Assembly (NCBI GenBank): GCA_020438865.1
Contig: JAGQTU010000037.1
Location: 1-36,981, forward strand
Reading direction: 5' to 3'
Source of the DNA: Mycobacterium sp.
Lineage (GTDB): Bacteria; Actinomycetota; Actinomycetes; Mycobacteriales; Mycobacteriaceae
DNA: 36,981 bases
A model generated the notes under the pieces. That model did no database searches and was not told the DNA's origin. It saw only the letters and a program-made list of their open reading frames with translations. Position numbers and translations under genes: made by a program. Shown one piece after another: positions 16,156 to 29,400 of the stretch. How positions within the stretch are numbered: position 1 is the first letter of the stretch; each line of letters starts with the position of its first letter.

Positions 16156-17460
16156 CTAAAGCAGTCCGAGCGCCTCGAGGTCGGTGGCGTACTTGGTGAT
16201 GACCTCCGGGGTGACATGCGGGATGTCACCGCCGCACCCGATTCGGGCCGCGCGGACCGCGACCCGGAACCGCTCGGTGGAAGACGAGGCCCCGAGCGTG
16301 GGTTGCGGTGGCTGGAAGTCCACGGAACCCTTGCGCACCGCGAGCAACAACGGGAGCACGGTGTTCTGAGCCTGCCGCTCCGGCAGCGCCCGCAAACCGT
16401 CCTCGAAGCGCTGTACCCACTGTCCGAAGTCCTCGACCCGTTCGATCGGGTAGCCGGCCTCGATCAGCCAATCCACGTACTCGTCGATGCCGATACCGTC
16501 GTCGTGCGGGTTCATCACGTGATAGGTGACGAAACCCTCCTCGGCCTCGGCACCCAGGGCGCTGATCGCCTCGGCGACGAACCCGACCGGCAGCCCGTCG
16601 AAATGAGTTCGTTGTCGGTTACCCGCTGCGTCACGCTGGTAGAACGAGCCAGGGGCCACCCCCGTCAGCATCACGCTGTAGATCATCCGGGTCACCGTGT
16701 CGGACAGGTTGAGCTGCCCGGTGAACCGCGGGTCGGCCATGATCATCCCGGAGCGGAACACCGCCACCGGCAGCCCGCACAGATCGTGGGCCTCGCGCAG
16801 CAGCACCTCACCGGCCCACTTGCTGTTGCCGTAACCGTTGGCGTAGCCGCCCTGGTTGGCGCGGTGGGCACTGATGATCCGGATGTCGGCGTCCTCGGTG
16901 AACGCCCCGGGTTCCACCTGATTGCCTACGTCCGCCGTGGAGACGTAGCTGAAGGCCTTCAGCTTGGTGGTGATGGCCAGCCGGATCAACTCCGCGGTGC
17001 CCACCACGTTCGGGCCGAATAGGTCACAATACGGCAGCACACCATTGACCAGGGCGGCCGAATCCACAATCAGGTCAACCGATTCGGCCAACCCGGCCCA
17101 GCGCTGCTCGTCGAGGCCAAGATTGTGCCGGCCCTTGTCGCCGGCGATCACACGCAACCGGCCGTCGGCGGCCAGGGCCCGGAACTGGGCCAGCAGCGCG
17201 GCATCGCCGGTGTCGAAGGCCCGCTCCAAACGCTGTCGGGCGGCCTCGTCGGACTCCCCGCGCACCAGGCAGATCAGCGTGCCGCCGACCGGAGCCAGCC
17301 GCTCCAGCCATTCCAGCACCAGATAGCGGCCCAGGAACCCGGTCGCCCCGGTCAACAGGACCGTGGACACCTCACCGATGGCCGCCGGCAGGCTCGGCGC
17401 ACCCAACAGGGTCGGGGCGTCGATGAACTTCTCCAACCTCAGATCACCGGCGTGCACCTC
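16156..17460 (-). other. NRPS terminal thioester reductase (TD) domain
   Basis: Residues about 6146-6580. An extended SDR fold: [19 protein letters not shown] binds [14 protein letters not shown] carries the catalytic Ser/Thr, and [12 protein letters not shown] gives Tyr and Lys. The stretch [20 protein letters not shown] is shared with mycobacterial carboxylic acid reductases and Nrp/Mps2 reductases. It releases the carrier-bound peptide as an aldehyde (two electrons) or alcohol (four electrons); sequence does not tell which. Confidence 0.88.
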
Positions 17461-20400
17461 GCTCGGCGCTACCCCGTGGACCTCGGCGAAGCTCGGCCCG
17501 TGTGTGGGGCCGGACCCGCCGGCGCCGGCATCGATCTGGCGAGCCAGGCCGCACACCGTGGGCGTCTCGAAGACCGCCCGCACCCCCAACTCGACATCCA
17601 GGGCGGTGTTGACCGCAGCGATCACCCGCATCGCCGAAATCGAGTCGCCACCGATCTCGAAGAACGAATCGTCGGCACCCACCTGCGCCAAACCGAGCAC
17701 CTGCGCATAGATGCCGGCGATCGCGAGTTCGGTCGGGGTGCAGGGCGTTCGGTATTCGCCGCCCAGCCCCGCATACTCCGGTGCCGGGAGCGCGCGGGAA
17801 TCGAGCTTGCCGTTGACGGTCAGCGGCAAGGTGTCCATGACGACCACGGCCGCGGGCACCATGTAGGCCGGCAGGCGCTCGGCCAGCGCGGCGCGGGCCG
17901 CACCCGCCTCCACGGCGCCGGTGGCTGATTCGGTCACGTAGCCGACCAGACGCTTGTCGCCGGGGCGGTCCTCGCGGGCGATCACCGCAGCCTGCTCGAC
18001 ACCGTCGAGGCCGGCCAGCACCGTCTGGATCTCCCCGAGCTCGATGCGATACCCACGGATCTTGACCTGCTCATCGACGCGACCCAGATAGTCCAGCTGC
18101 CCGTCGGCACGCCAGCGCACCAGATCCCCGGTGCGATACATCCGCGAACCGGCCGGACCGAACGGGCACGGCACGAACCGCGACCCGGTCAACCCCGGTC
18201 GGTTCAGGTAACCCACACCCACACCCCCACCGGCGACGTACAGTTCGCCGACCACCCCGGCACGCACCGTCCGCAACCAGCCGTCGAGAACGAACAACGC
18301 GGCCGCGGTCACCGGCGCACCAATCGGCACCGCGTCCTGCTCCGACGTGAGCGGTGCACTGATCGCGACACACATCGTGGTCTCGGTCGGACCGAAGGCG
18401 TTGAGCATTGTTCGTCCATCGCCTGCCCATCGGTGCACCACCTCGTTGGGACAGGCCTCGCCGACCACCACCATGGTGGTCGACTCCAGCCCCGCGGGCG
18501 GCAGAACCGCTGCGGCAGAGGGTGTCTGGGTCAGGACGGTGACATGTTCGGCGGCCAGCAGTGCGTTGAAGCGGTTCGGTGCAGCCGCCACCTCGTCCGG
18601 CACGATCACCAGCCGGCCGCCGCGCAAGAGTGCCCCAAAGATCTCCCACACCGATACGTCGAATGCCAGGGAATGGCACAGCGGCCACACCCCCGAGTGT
18701 GGAAGCTCCGGCGGCAGGGATGCCAGCAGCTGGGTGACGTTGCCATGGCTGATCGCGACGCCCTTCGGTGTACCCGTGGTGCCCGAGGTGTAGATGAGGT
18801 ACGCGATGTCTTCGGCCACCGGGCCTGGGAATTCGATGCTGGGCTGGGGGTCGGCCGGGGCATCGACCTCGACAACCGCCATGGCCGATTCGGGCAACCG
18901 GGACCGTAGCCCGGCCGTGGTGACGGTCACGACCGGCGCGGAATCGGTCAGCATGAAATGCAACCGGGTGTCCGGGACCACCGGATCCATCGGTATATAG
19001 GTGGCCCCGGTCTGCAGTACGGCCATTATGGCAATGACCGCTTCTGCCGAACGCGGCAACAACAGTGCGACGTTGCGTCCCGGGCCCGCGCCGCGGGCAA
19101 CCAACAGCCGGGCTAATCTGTTCGACGCCCGGTCGAGTTCCCGATAGGACCACGTAGCAGTTCCGCAGGTGACCGCGATCTCGTCCGGAATTCGGGCCAC
19201 CTGCGCGGCGAACATCTCGGTGATCGTGGGCAGCGCGGGCGCCGGCCTGGTCAATGCGGTCCGATTCGCCCACTGATCGATTTGGTATTGCTCGCCCTCA
19301 GTCAGGGCCCCGATCCTGGCCAACGGCTGTTCGGCGTCGGTAGTCATCGCCTCCACCACCTGCTCGAAACGAGCTACCACCGTGGCGATTTCGGCGGGAC
19401 CGAACTTGTGGGTGTCGTACTCCACCCGCAGCCCCAGTTCCGCTCCCGGCAGGGCTGTCACCGATATCGGGTAGTGGTTGTACTCCCGGCTAGTGAGGTC
19501 GGTCACGGCAAGATCGTGCGCGGCCAGCAGTGCGGCGGTGTCGATGGGGTAGTTCTCGTAGACGAAGATCGTGTCGAACAGTTGGTCGTGGCCGGCGAGA
19601 TGGTGAATCTCGGTCAGGGCAAGGTGTTGATGCTCGAGGGTGTCATTGTGGTCGCGCCGGATTTGATCGACCAGATCGGCCGGCGTGCTGCCCGGGCGGG
19701 CTGTCGCCCGCACCGGCACCGTGTTGATCAGCAGGCCGACGATCGAATCCGCGCCCGCCAACTCGATCGGGCGCTCCGACACCGCAGTGCCGAAGGCCAC
19801 ATCGCGGTGCCCGGTCAGCATCATCAGCACCTGGGCCCAACCGGCCTGCAACACCGTGGACATCGTGGTGTGCTGGGCGCGAGCCAGATCTGCCAGCGCT
19901 TTCGTGGTCTCCGTCGAGAGCCGGAACGAGTCCACCGCCCGCGGACCGGCGGCGGCAGGCGCCGCCACCAGTGTCGGGGTGTCGAAACCCTCTAGCACCG
20001 AGCGCCACGCCGCGTGCGCGGCGTCGTGATCCTGCTCGGCCAGCCAGGTGACGAAGCTGCGATATGACGCGGCCGCGGGCAGCCGCTGCCGGAAGTAGCT
20101 GGCGAAGACCTCCTGCAGCAGGATCGGCAACGACCAGCCGTCGACCACGATGTGATGCAGCGTCAACACGAAGCGGTGTTCATTGGCCGCGGTGCGGATC
20201 AGCGCCCCGCGGAAGGTCGGCTGATTGATCAGATCACAGACCGCAGTGCGCTCGGCCGCGCAGAACTGGTCGATCCCCGCAGCGGTCTGCAGTTCCAGGT
20301 AGTGCCACTCGATGACCGGATCGGCGGCGATGACCTGGACGGGCTGGTCGAAGTCGGCGCAGAAGTGCGCGGCCAGGTTGGGGTGACGGCCGACGACGGC

Positions 20401-23400
20401 GCGGACCGCCTTCCGCAGCCGATGCCGATCCAGCGCCCCGGCGATGGTGATGTCCAACTGCACGGCGTAGACGTCCTCGGCACCTCCGGTTACCAGGGAA
20501 TGGAACAGCAGACCCTCTTGCAGGGGCGTCAGGGGTAGCACGTCGGCCACCGGGTGGCGCTGGGCCAGCTCGTCGATCTGGGGCTGAGTCAGCTTGGCGG
20601 GCAACAGATCCGACGGGGTCAACCCACCACCACCGTGCTGCACATGCGCGCAGAGCCCGCCGAGCGCCTCGAACCACAACCTGCTGAGCCGGTCGATCTG
20701 CCCGGCGTCCATCGCCGAGGGCGCCCAGGTCCAGGAGGCTTGCAACCGCGGCCCGGACTCGGTGTCCAGCGTGCCCGCATTGAGCGCCACGGTGTGCATC
20801 AACGGCATGGCGATCGCCGCCGCGGCCGCGCTGAGCGTCGCGGCGGCGGCATCGATACGCCACAACTCCTCGGAGAGCTCACCGACGCCGGTACCCAGCC
20901 GGCCCAGATAGTTGAAGCCGATGCCCGGCTCGGCGCCACCCAGGTCGACATCGGGGTTCACATAGCGCAGCAGCCCGTAGCTCACCGGGTCGGGCAGCGC
21001 GCGGAGCTGCTCCTTGGCGTCCTTGATCACCGCACCCAGGGCGGCGTCACCGGCGACGACCTGCTCCCAGGTGATCGCAGCCGGGGTCAGCACGATCGGG
21101 TACTTGGTGGTGAACCAGCCCACCGTGCGGGACAAGTCGACATCGTCGGCGGCCCACCGCTCCTCGCGGCCGTGGCCCTCGACGTCGATGCCGATCGGCG
21201 TGGGACCGGTACCCAGGAACTCCGTCCAGGCCAGCCCGAAGGCGACCAGCAGGATGTCCTGCACGCCGGCGTGAAACGCCCCGGGCACCTCGCCGAGCAC
21301 TTGGCGGGTGATCCCAGCGTCGAGTGACACCGACAGCTGGCCAGCGCTGGCATAGGTGTCGTGCGTGGGCTGAACGGTGGGCAACACAGTCGCCACCGTC
21401 GCCACCTGCTGCCAGGCCTCGGCCGACTCGAGCACTTCGGTGCTGCGCGCGTGCTCCTCGAGCACCTTCGACCATCGGGCGAACGAGGTTCCCCCGGCCG
21501 GCAATGCGATCGGCTGACCGTTGTGGTGCTGCGCCCAGGCGATGTTGAGGTCTTCCAACAGGATTCGCCATGACACCCCGTCGACGGCCAGGTGGTGGAT
21601 GATCAGCGCCAGCTGGTTGGTATCGGCCGCCCAGACTGCACGCAGCACGGCACCGGCGGCGGGATTCAGTTCGGAGCGGGCGGCCACCACCGCGTCATCG
21701 GACAACCCCTGGACGGTCGTCACGCAATCGACGGCCCGCACCGAACCCGGTTCAGGCACTTCGAGTGTCCATCCACCGGCGGCGTCCTCGGTCACCTGCA
21801 AGCGCAACGTGGCGTGCCGGTCCAGCAGCGCCTGCAGCACGGTCTGGACGTCGGCCTCCGTCGCTGCGGCCGGGGCCTGCAGCACCAGGGTCTGGTTGAA
21901 CTCGTCGATCGGGCCGTCGACGTCGTGCAGCCAGCGCATGATCGGGGTGGCCACCACTGGGCCGATGCCCTCGTCGACCACACGAGCCTCGCCACCGGAA
22001 ACCCTGACCACCGTCGCCAACCGCGCGACGGTCTGCTCGACGAAGATGTCGCGGGGCCGGCAGATCAGGCCGGCCACTCGGGCTCGGGCCACTACCCGCA
22101 TCGACAGGATGCTATCGCCGCCGAGGTCGAAGAACGAGTCGTCGACGCCCACCCGCTCGATGCCGAGCACCTCGGCGTAGATGTCGGCGAGCACCTGCTC
22201 GACCGCGGTGGCCGGCGCCCGGTACCGGTCGTGGTCCTGATATTCCGGTGCCGGTAGGGCGCGGGTGTCCAGCTTGCCGCTGACCGTCAGCGGGAGTGCG
22301 TCCATCACGACCACCGCCGCCGGAACCATGTAACCCGGTAACCGATCCGCGAGCGCGGCGCGAATCTTGACCGGATCGGCGATCCCGGTGATGTAGCCGA
22401 CGAGGCGCTTGTCGCCGGGGCGGTCTTCGCGGGCGATCACCGCGGCCTGCTCTACACCGTCCAATCCGGCGAGGACCGTTTGGATCTCACCGAGTTCGAT
22501 GCGATAGCCGCGGATCTTGACCTGCTCGTCGGCGCGGCCCAGGTACTCCAACTGTCCATCGGCACCCCAGGCGACGACGTCGCCGCTGCGATACATCCGG
22601 GATCCGCGCGCCCCGAACGGGCAGGGGACGAATCTGGTTGCCGTCAGCCCCGGTCGGTGCAGATAGCCCAGCCCGACGCCGGGGCCGGCCAGATACAGTT
22701 CACCGACCACGCCCGGCGGCAGCGGACGCAACCAGGGATCCAGCACGAGCAACGCCGCGCCGGCGATCGGGGAACCGATCGGTACCACGTCACTGCCGGG
22801 GACCAGCGGGCTGCTCATCGAGGCGCACACTGTGGCCTCGGTCGGGCCGTACGCGTCGATCATGGTCCTTCCCGGCGCGGCCCACCGCTGCACCAACTCG
22901 GGCGGGCAGGCCTCGCCGGCGACCACCAGGGTCATCGACTCGAGGTGCTCGGCCGGCAGCATCGCCACCGCCGTGGGGGTCTGCGTCAGGACGCTGACCC
23001 GCTCGGTGAGCAACAAGTCGTGGAATTCCTGGGGTGATGCGGCCACCTCCTCGGGGACCACCACGAGCCGTCGACCTGACAGCAAGGCCCCCCAGATCTC
23101 CCATACGGAGAAGTCAAAGGCTGGCGAATGGCATTGCGTCCAAACCGGACCCGGCGGCAGGCCGGCGTCCAACGCGCCCACCAACCAGGTCACGTTACGG
23201 TGGGCGATGGCTACCCCCTTGGGCACACCGGTGGTGCCCGAGGTGTAGATCAGGTACGCGATCTCATCGGCAGCGGGCGCCGGCAGCGGTGCACCGGGCG
23301 CGAACTCCAGGGCGGGATCGTCGACATCGATGACGAGCAGACCGTTATCGTCGAGCCGTGTCCGCAGGGCGGCGGCGGTGATGACCGCGATCGGCGTGGC

Positions 23401-26400
23401 ATCGGCGAGCACGAGCTCCATCCGCGCCGCTGAGTGTGCGGGATCGATCGGCACGTAGGCCGCCCCGGTTTTGAGCACGGCGAGCATCGCCACGACCGCG
23501 TCGGCGCATCGCGGGAGCAACAACGCCACCCGCTGCCCCGGACCCGCGCCGTGCAGTGCCAACATCTGCGCCAACCGATTGGCGGCAGCGTCGAGTTCGC
23601 GATAGCTCAACGAGCGGCCCGCGTACCTGACCGCAATGGCGTGCGGTGCACGGGCCACCTGTGCGGCGAACACGTCCGGGATCGAGGCGGACTCGAGCAC
23701 CGGCTGGGTCAGCGCCGCGGTGTTGGCCCACCGGTCCAGGCGTGCCCGGCACGCGCCGTTGAGCACATCGATCGCCGAAAGCCGTCGCATCGGTTCGGCG
23801 ATCATCGCCTCGAGGACGTGCCGGAAGGATTCGATCAGCGTCGCCACGTCATGGGTGTCGAACACTTCGGTGTCGAATTCGACCCGCAGCCCCAATGCCT
23901 CTCCGGGGATGGCTGTCACCGACAGCGGGTAGTGGTTGTACTCCCGGCTGGTGAAGGCGGTGACGGTCAGCCCGCTGGTGCCCAGCAGCGCTGCGTTGTC
24001 CACCGGATAGTTCTCGTAGACGAACAAGGTGTCGAACAGTTGCTCGTGGCCGACGAGGTGATGAATCTCGTTCAGCGCCAGGTGTTCATGCTCGAGGGTG
24101 TCATTGTGCTCACGCTGGACTTGCTCCAGCAGATCGGCCACGGTGTCCGAGGCGGTGACCCGGGCTCGCACCGGCACGGTGTTGATCAGCAGGCCCACCA
24201 TCAGGTCCGCACCGGCCACATCGGCGGGCCGCCCCGACACCGCGGTACCGAAGGCCACATCGCTGCGTCCGGTCAGCATCATCAACACCTGGGCCCAGCC
24301 GGCTTGCAGCACGGTGCTGACCGTTGTCTGCCGGCTGCGGGCCAGTTCGGCGAGCGCGTCGGTGATCGCCGCGGACACCTGGAACGATTCGACACCGCGC
24401 GGACCCAGCGCCAGGCGGCCCGGTGGACCGACGAGAGTCGGCGTGTCGAAACCGTCGAGCACCGTGCGCCACGCCGCCTCCGCCGCACCCCGATCCTGAT
24501 CGGCCAGCCAGGTGACGAACCGGCGATAGGGCGCAGGTTCGGGTAACCGGTGGCCGTAGTAGGCCGCGAAGATCTCCTGCAACACGATCGGCAGCGACCA
24601 GCCGTCGAGCACGATGTGGTGATTGGTCAGGACGAACCGATGCCGATCGGGTGCGGTGCGGACGAGTGCCGCACGGAATGTCGGCTCGCTGGTGGGATCA
24701 CCGACCGCGGCACGTTCGGCAGCGCAGAACTTGTCGAGCTGTTCCTCGGTATCCAGTTCCAGGTAGTGCCAGGCGATCACCGGTTCGGCCGCAATGACCT
24801 GCACCGGCTGATCGAAGTCCTCACAGAACCGCGCCGCCAGGTTCGGATGACGTTTGATGACGTTGCCCACCGCATCCCGCAGCCGGTGCGGGTCGAGTTC
24901 ACCGGCCAAGGCGATGTCCAACTGCACGGCGTAGATGTTGTCGGCGCCCCGGGTGAACGTGGAGTGGAACAACAGTCCCTGCTGAACCGGGGTCAGCGGC
25001 AACACGTCGGCGATTTCGAATTGCCGTTTCAGCGAGTCGATCTGGTCCTGATTCAGCTGGGTCGGCAGGATGTCCGACGGGGTGAGACCGCCTCCGCCGT
25101 TGCGTACATGGGTGCAGATCCCGCCCAGCGCCTCGAACCAGAGCCGACTGAGCCTGTCGACCTGCTCGTCATCGAGCGCGGCGGTGGCCCAGGTCCACGA
25201 CGCTTGCAGCGTCGGGCCGGACTCGGTGTCCAGGGTGCCGGCGTTGAGTCCCACGGTGTGCATCAACGGCATGTCGATCGCCGCGGCGGCGCCGAGGAGT
25301 GACTGTGCGTCGGCGTCCATGCGCCACAGGTCGTCCGACAGCTCGCCGGTGCCCAATCGGCCCAGGTAGTTGAAGCCGATTGCGGGGTCGGCGGCATCGA
25401 GGGCGACATCGGGGTTCAGGTACCGCAGCAGACCGTAGGTCACGCCGTCGGGCAGGGCGCGCAACTGCTCCTTGGCGTCCTTGATCACCGCGCCCAGCGC
25501 GGCCTCCCCGGCGACCACCTGCTCCCAGGAGATCTCGCCCAGGCTCAATGCCACCGGATACTTCGCGGTGAACCAGCCCACCGTGCGCGACAGATCGACG
25601 TCGTCGGCCACCAATTCCTCGGCCCGACCATGGCCCTCGACGTCGATGCCGATCGGGGCGTCGGTGCCCAGGAACTCCTTGAACGCCAACCCGAAAGCGA
25701 TCAACAGGATGTCCTGCACACCCGCGTGGAACGCGGCGGGCACCTCACCGAGCAGGCGGCGCGTGGTGCCGGTGTCCAGCGAAACCGAGAGTTGGCCCGC
25801 GTTGGCATAGGTGTCGCGGCAGGGCTCAACGTGCGGCAACGCCGCGGGTGCCGCGGTGACACTCCGCCAGGACTCGACCTGCCGTACCGCGGCGTCGGCG
25901 TGGGCATACTTCGCCAATACCGTCGACCAGCCGGCGAACGATGTTCCGCCGGTCGGCAGCACGATCGGCTGGCCGCTGTGATGCTGCGCCCAAGCGATGT
26001 TGATGTCCTCCAACAGGATTCGCCACGAGACCCCGTCCACCGCCAGGTGGTGGATGATCAGCGCCAGTTGGCCGGTGCCTTCCGCCCACACCGCACGGAG
26101 CACGACCCCGGCGGCCGGGTCCAGCCGTGAGCGTGCCGCAATCACCGCGGCCTCGGTCAAGACGTCGACGGCGGCCAGGCAATCGCGCGCACGCACCGAT
26201 CCCGGTTCGGGGACGCTCAGCGCCCAGTCACCGGTGCCGTCATCGTCAACCTGCAGGCGCAGCGTGCCGTGCCGGTCCAGCACCGCCTGCAGCACGGTCT
26301 CGACGTCGGCTTGGTCGACCCCGGCCGGGGCCTGCAGCACCACGGTCTGGTTGAACTGATCGACCGGGCCGTCGACCTCATACAGCCACCTGACGATCGG

Positions 26401-29400
26401 GGTGGCCACCACCGCGCCGAGTCCCTCGTCGACGACGCCGACCGCCCCGCCCGCGAACGCCGCCACCTGGGCCAACCGGGCGACGCTCTGCTCGACGAAC
26501 ACATCCCGCGGGCGCACGATCAACCCCGCGGCCCGCGCCCGCGCCACCACCTGCATCGAGGAGATCGAATCCCCGCCGAGGTCGAAGAACGAGTCATCGA
26601 CACCGACGCGCTCGACTCCGAGGACCTGGGCGTAGATCCCGGCCAGGATCTCCTCGACCGCATCGGCCGGCGGCCGGTACTGATCGGCGTCCTGATACTC
26701 CGGAGCCGGCAGCGCGCGGGTGTCCAGCTTCCCGTTGACCGTCAACGGCAGCGCATCCAGTGACACCACCGCGGCCGGAATCATGTAGGCGGGCAACCGT
26801 TCCGCCAACTGGGTGCGGATCTTGGCGGTGTCGCCACTACCCGTCACGTACCCAACCAGCCGCTTATCACCCGGGCGGTCCTCACGGGCGATCACCGCCG
26901 CGGTCTCCACCCCCTCCAAACCGGCCAACGCCGCCTGAATCTCCCCCAACTCGATGCGATACCCGCGGATCTTGACCTGCTCATCAGCACGGCCCACATA
27001 CTCCAGCTCGCCCTCGGCGTTCCAGCGCACCAAATCCCCGGTCCGATACATCCGCGAACCGGGCGCCCCGAACGGACACGCCACAAACCGGGTCGCACTC
27101 AGATCCGCCCGACCCAGATAGCCGGACGCCAACCCGCCACCGGCCACATAGAGCTCACCGACCACCCCCACCGGCGCCGGACGCAACCAGCCATCAAGCA
27201 CGAAGAACCCCAGATGGGCCAGCGGCACCCCGATCGGAGACACCGCCCGCTCCACATCCGCACCGGTGATCTCACGGAACGAGGCATGCACCGTGGTCTC
27301 GGTGATCCCGTACATGTTGACCATCCGCGGCCGGCCCGGATGGCGATGCATCCACGCCGACAGGCGCGCCGGCTCCAAGGCCTCCCCACCGAAGACCACC
27401 GTCTGCAACCCCAGCTGCTCGCCCACCTCCGGATACAGCGCATCGGCGGTCTGCAAGGCATCAAAGGCCGACGGGGTCTGCGAGAGCATCCCGACCCGCT
27501 CACTGACCAGCAGCGCGTGCAACTCCTCCGGGGAACGCACCACCGAATCGGCCACCATCACCAGCCGCCCGCCATAGAGCAGCGGACCCCAGATCTCCCA
27601 CACCGAATAGTCGAACGCCAACGAATGACACTGCGTCCACGCCGTGGCCAACCCCACCTCGGCGTCTAGGGTCGCCAACAACTGCGTGACGTTGCGATGC
27701 GGGATCGCCACCCCCTTCGGCGTGCCCGTCGTGCCCGAGGTGTAGATGATGTAGGCGATATCGTCGGGCGCCGGGAACACCAACCCCGACACCGCAGCCG
27801 CCGCGATCGCCGGATCGTGAATGTCGATGAGTGGCAGGTCCGACCCGTCGATGCGGACGCGTAGTTCGGCGTCGGTGATGGCGGCGATCGGCGCGGCGTC
27901 GATGAGCGTGAACGAGATCCGGGCGTCCGGGTGCGCGGGGTCGAGCGCCAGATAGCTCGCGCCGGTCTTCAACACGGCGAGGATCGCCATGACGGCGTGG
28001 GCCGAACGCGGCAACAACAGCGCCACGGTGCGGCCCGGGCCCGCACCGCGGTCAACGAGATGGTGCGCCAACCGATTCGACGCCTCATCGAGTTCGCGGT
28101 ACGTCCACGCCGACCCGCCGCCGCTGATCGCCACCGCCTCCGGCGCGCGGGCGACCTGGGCGGCGAACAATTCCGGAATCGACGCCAACTCCGCCGCCGG
28201 CCCGCTCAGCACCGCACGGTTACCCCACACATCGAGCTGGGCATGCTCGGACTCGTCGAGCACATCGACAAACGACAGGTGCTGCTCGGGATCGGCGGCC
28301 ATCACCCGCAGCACCCGCGCCAGACGGGTGATGAGGGTGTCGATGGTGTCGGGGTCGAACACGTCGGTGCGGAACTCGGCCGTGCCGCTGATCCCGGCGG
28401 GCCGCCCATCGTCGGTGAACCGTTCGGCCAGAGACACGGTGAGATCCATGCGGGCGGTGTGGGTGTCGGCGGACAGCGGGGTGACGTGCAGATCACCCAG
28501 CGCCGCTTCGGCAGCGGGTTGGTTGTTCTGCCAGGCCAGCGCGACCTGCACCAGGGGGTGATGGGTCAGCGAGCGGGCGGGGTTGAGCCGCTCGACGAGC
28601 ACCTCGAAGGGCACGTCCTGATGCTCGAAGGCGGCCAGGCTTCGCTCACGGACTCGGGCGAGCACCTCGGCCACCGTGGGATCTCCACCCAGATCCACCC
28701 GCAACACCAGTGTGTTGACGAAGAACCCGACCAGATCCTCCAAGGCGGGATCGTTGCGGCCGGCGGTCGGGAAGCCCACCGCCACATCGGAAGTCGCGCC
28801 GATCTTGGCCAGCAGCACCGCCAGGGCGGCCTGCAGCACCATGAAACTGGTGGTGCCACTCCGCTCAGCCAGCGTGTGCACGGCCTTCTGTAGTTCGGCC
28901 GGCCAGTCCACCGCGATCGTGGCGCCGCGGTGGTCGGCCACCACCGGATACGGTCGGTCGGTGGGCAACACCACCCGCTCGGGCATCCCGGCCAGGGCCT
29001 GCTCCCAGTACGCCAGCTGGGCACCGATCGCGCTGTCGGGATCCTCGAGATCCCCGAATTGAGTGCGCTGCCACAACGTGTAATCGATGTACTGCACCGG
29101 CAACGGCGCCCAGTCGGGGGCGTGCCCGGCGCACCGGGCGGCATAGGCCGCACCCAGATCCGCCACCAGCGGGGTCATCGACCCGCCGTCACCGGCGATG
29201 TGGTGCACCACCCCCACCAGGACGTGCTCGTCGACGCCGACGCGGAACAGGGTTGCCCGCACCGGAATCTCACTCGACAGGTCGAACTGATGCCGGGCAG
29301 CCTCGGCGGCGGCGGCATGCAACCGCCCGACGGGCCAGCCAGTGGCATCCACCACTTCCCAGCCCACCTCGGCCAGCTCGGCCGGTACCACGATCTGCTG

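Noticed and set aside
18071-19273. 400-residue frame and dozens of other long frames inside the NRPS region
   Set aside because: All overlap the 6580-codon NRPS in other frames and show only GC-driven composition.
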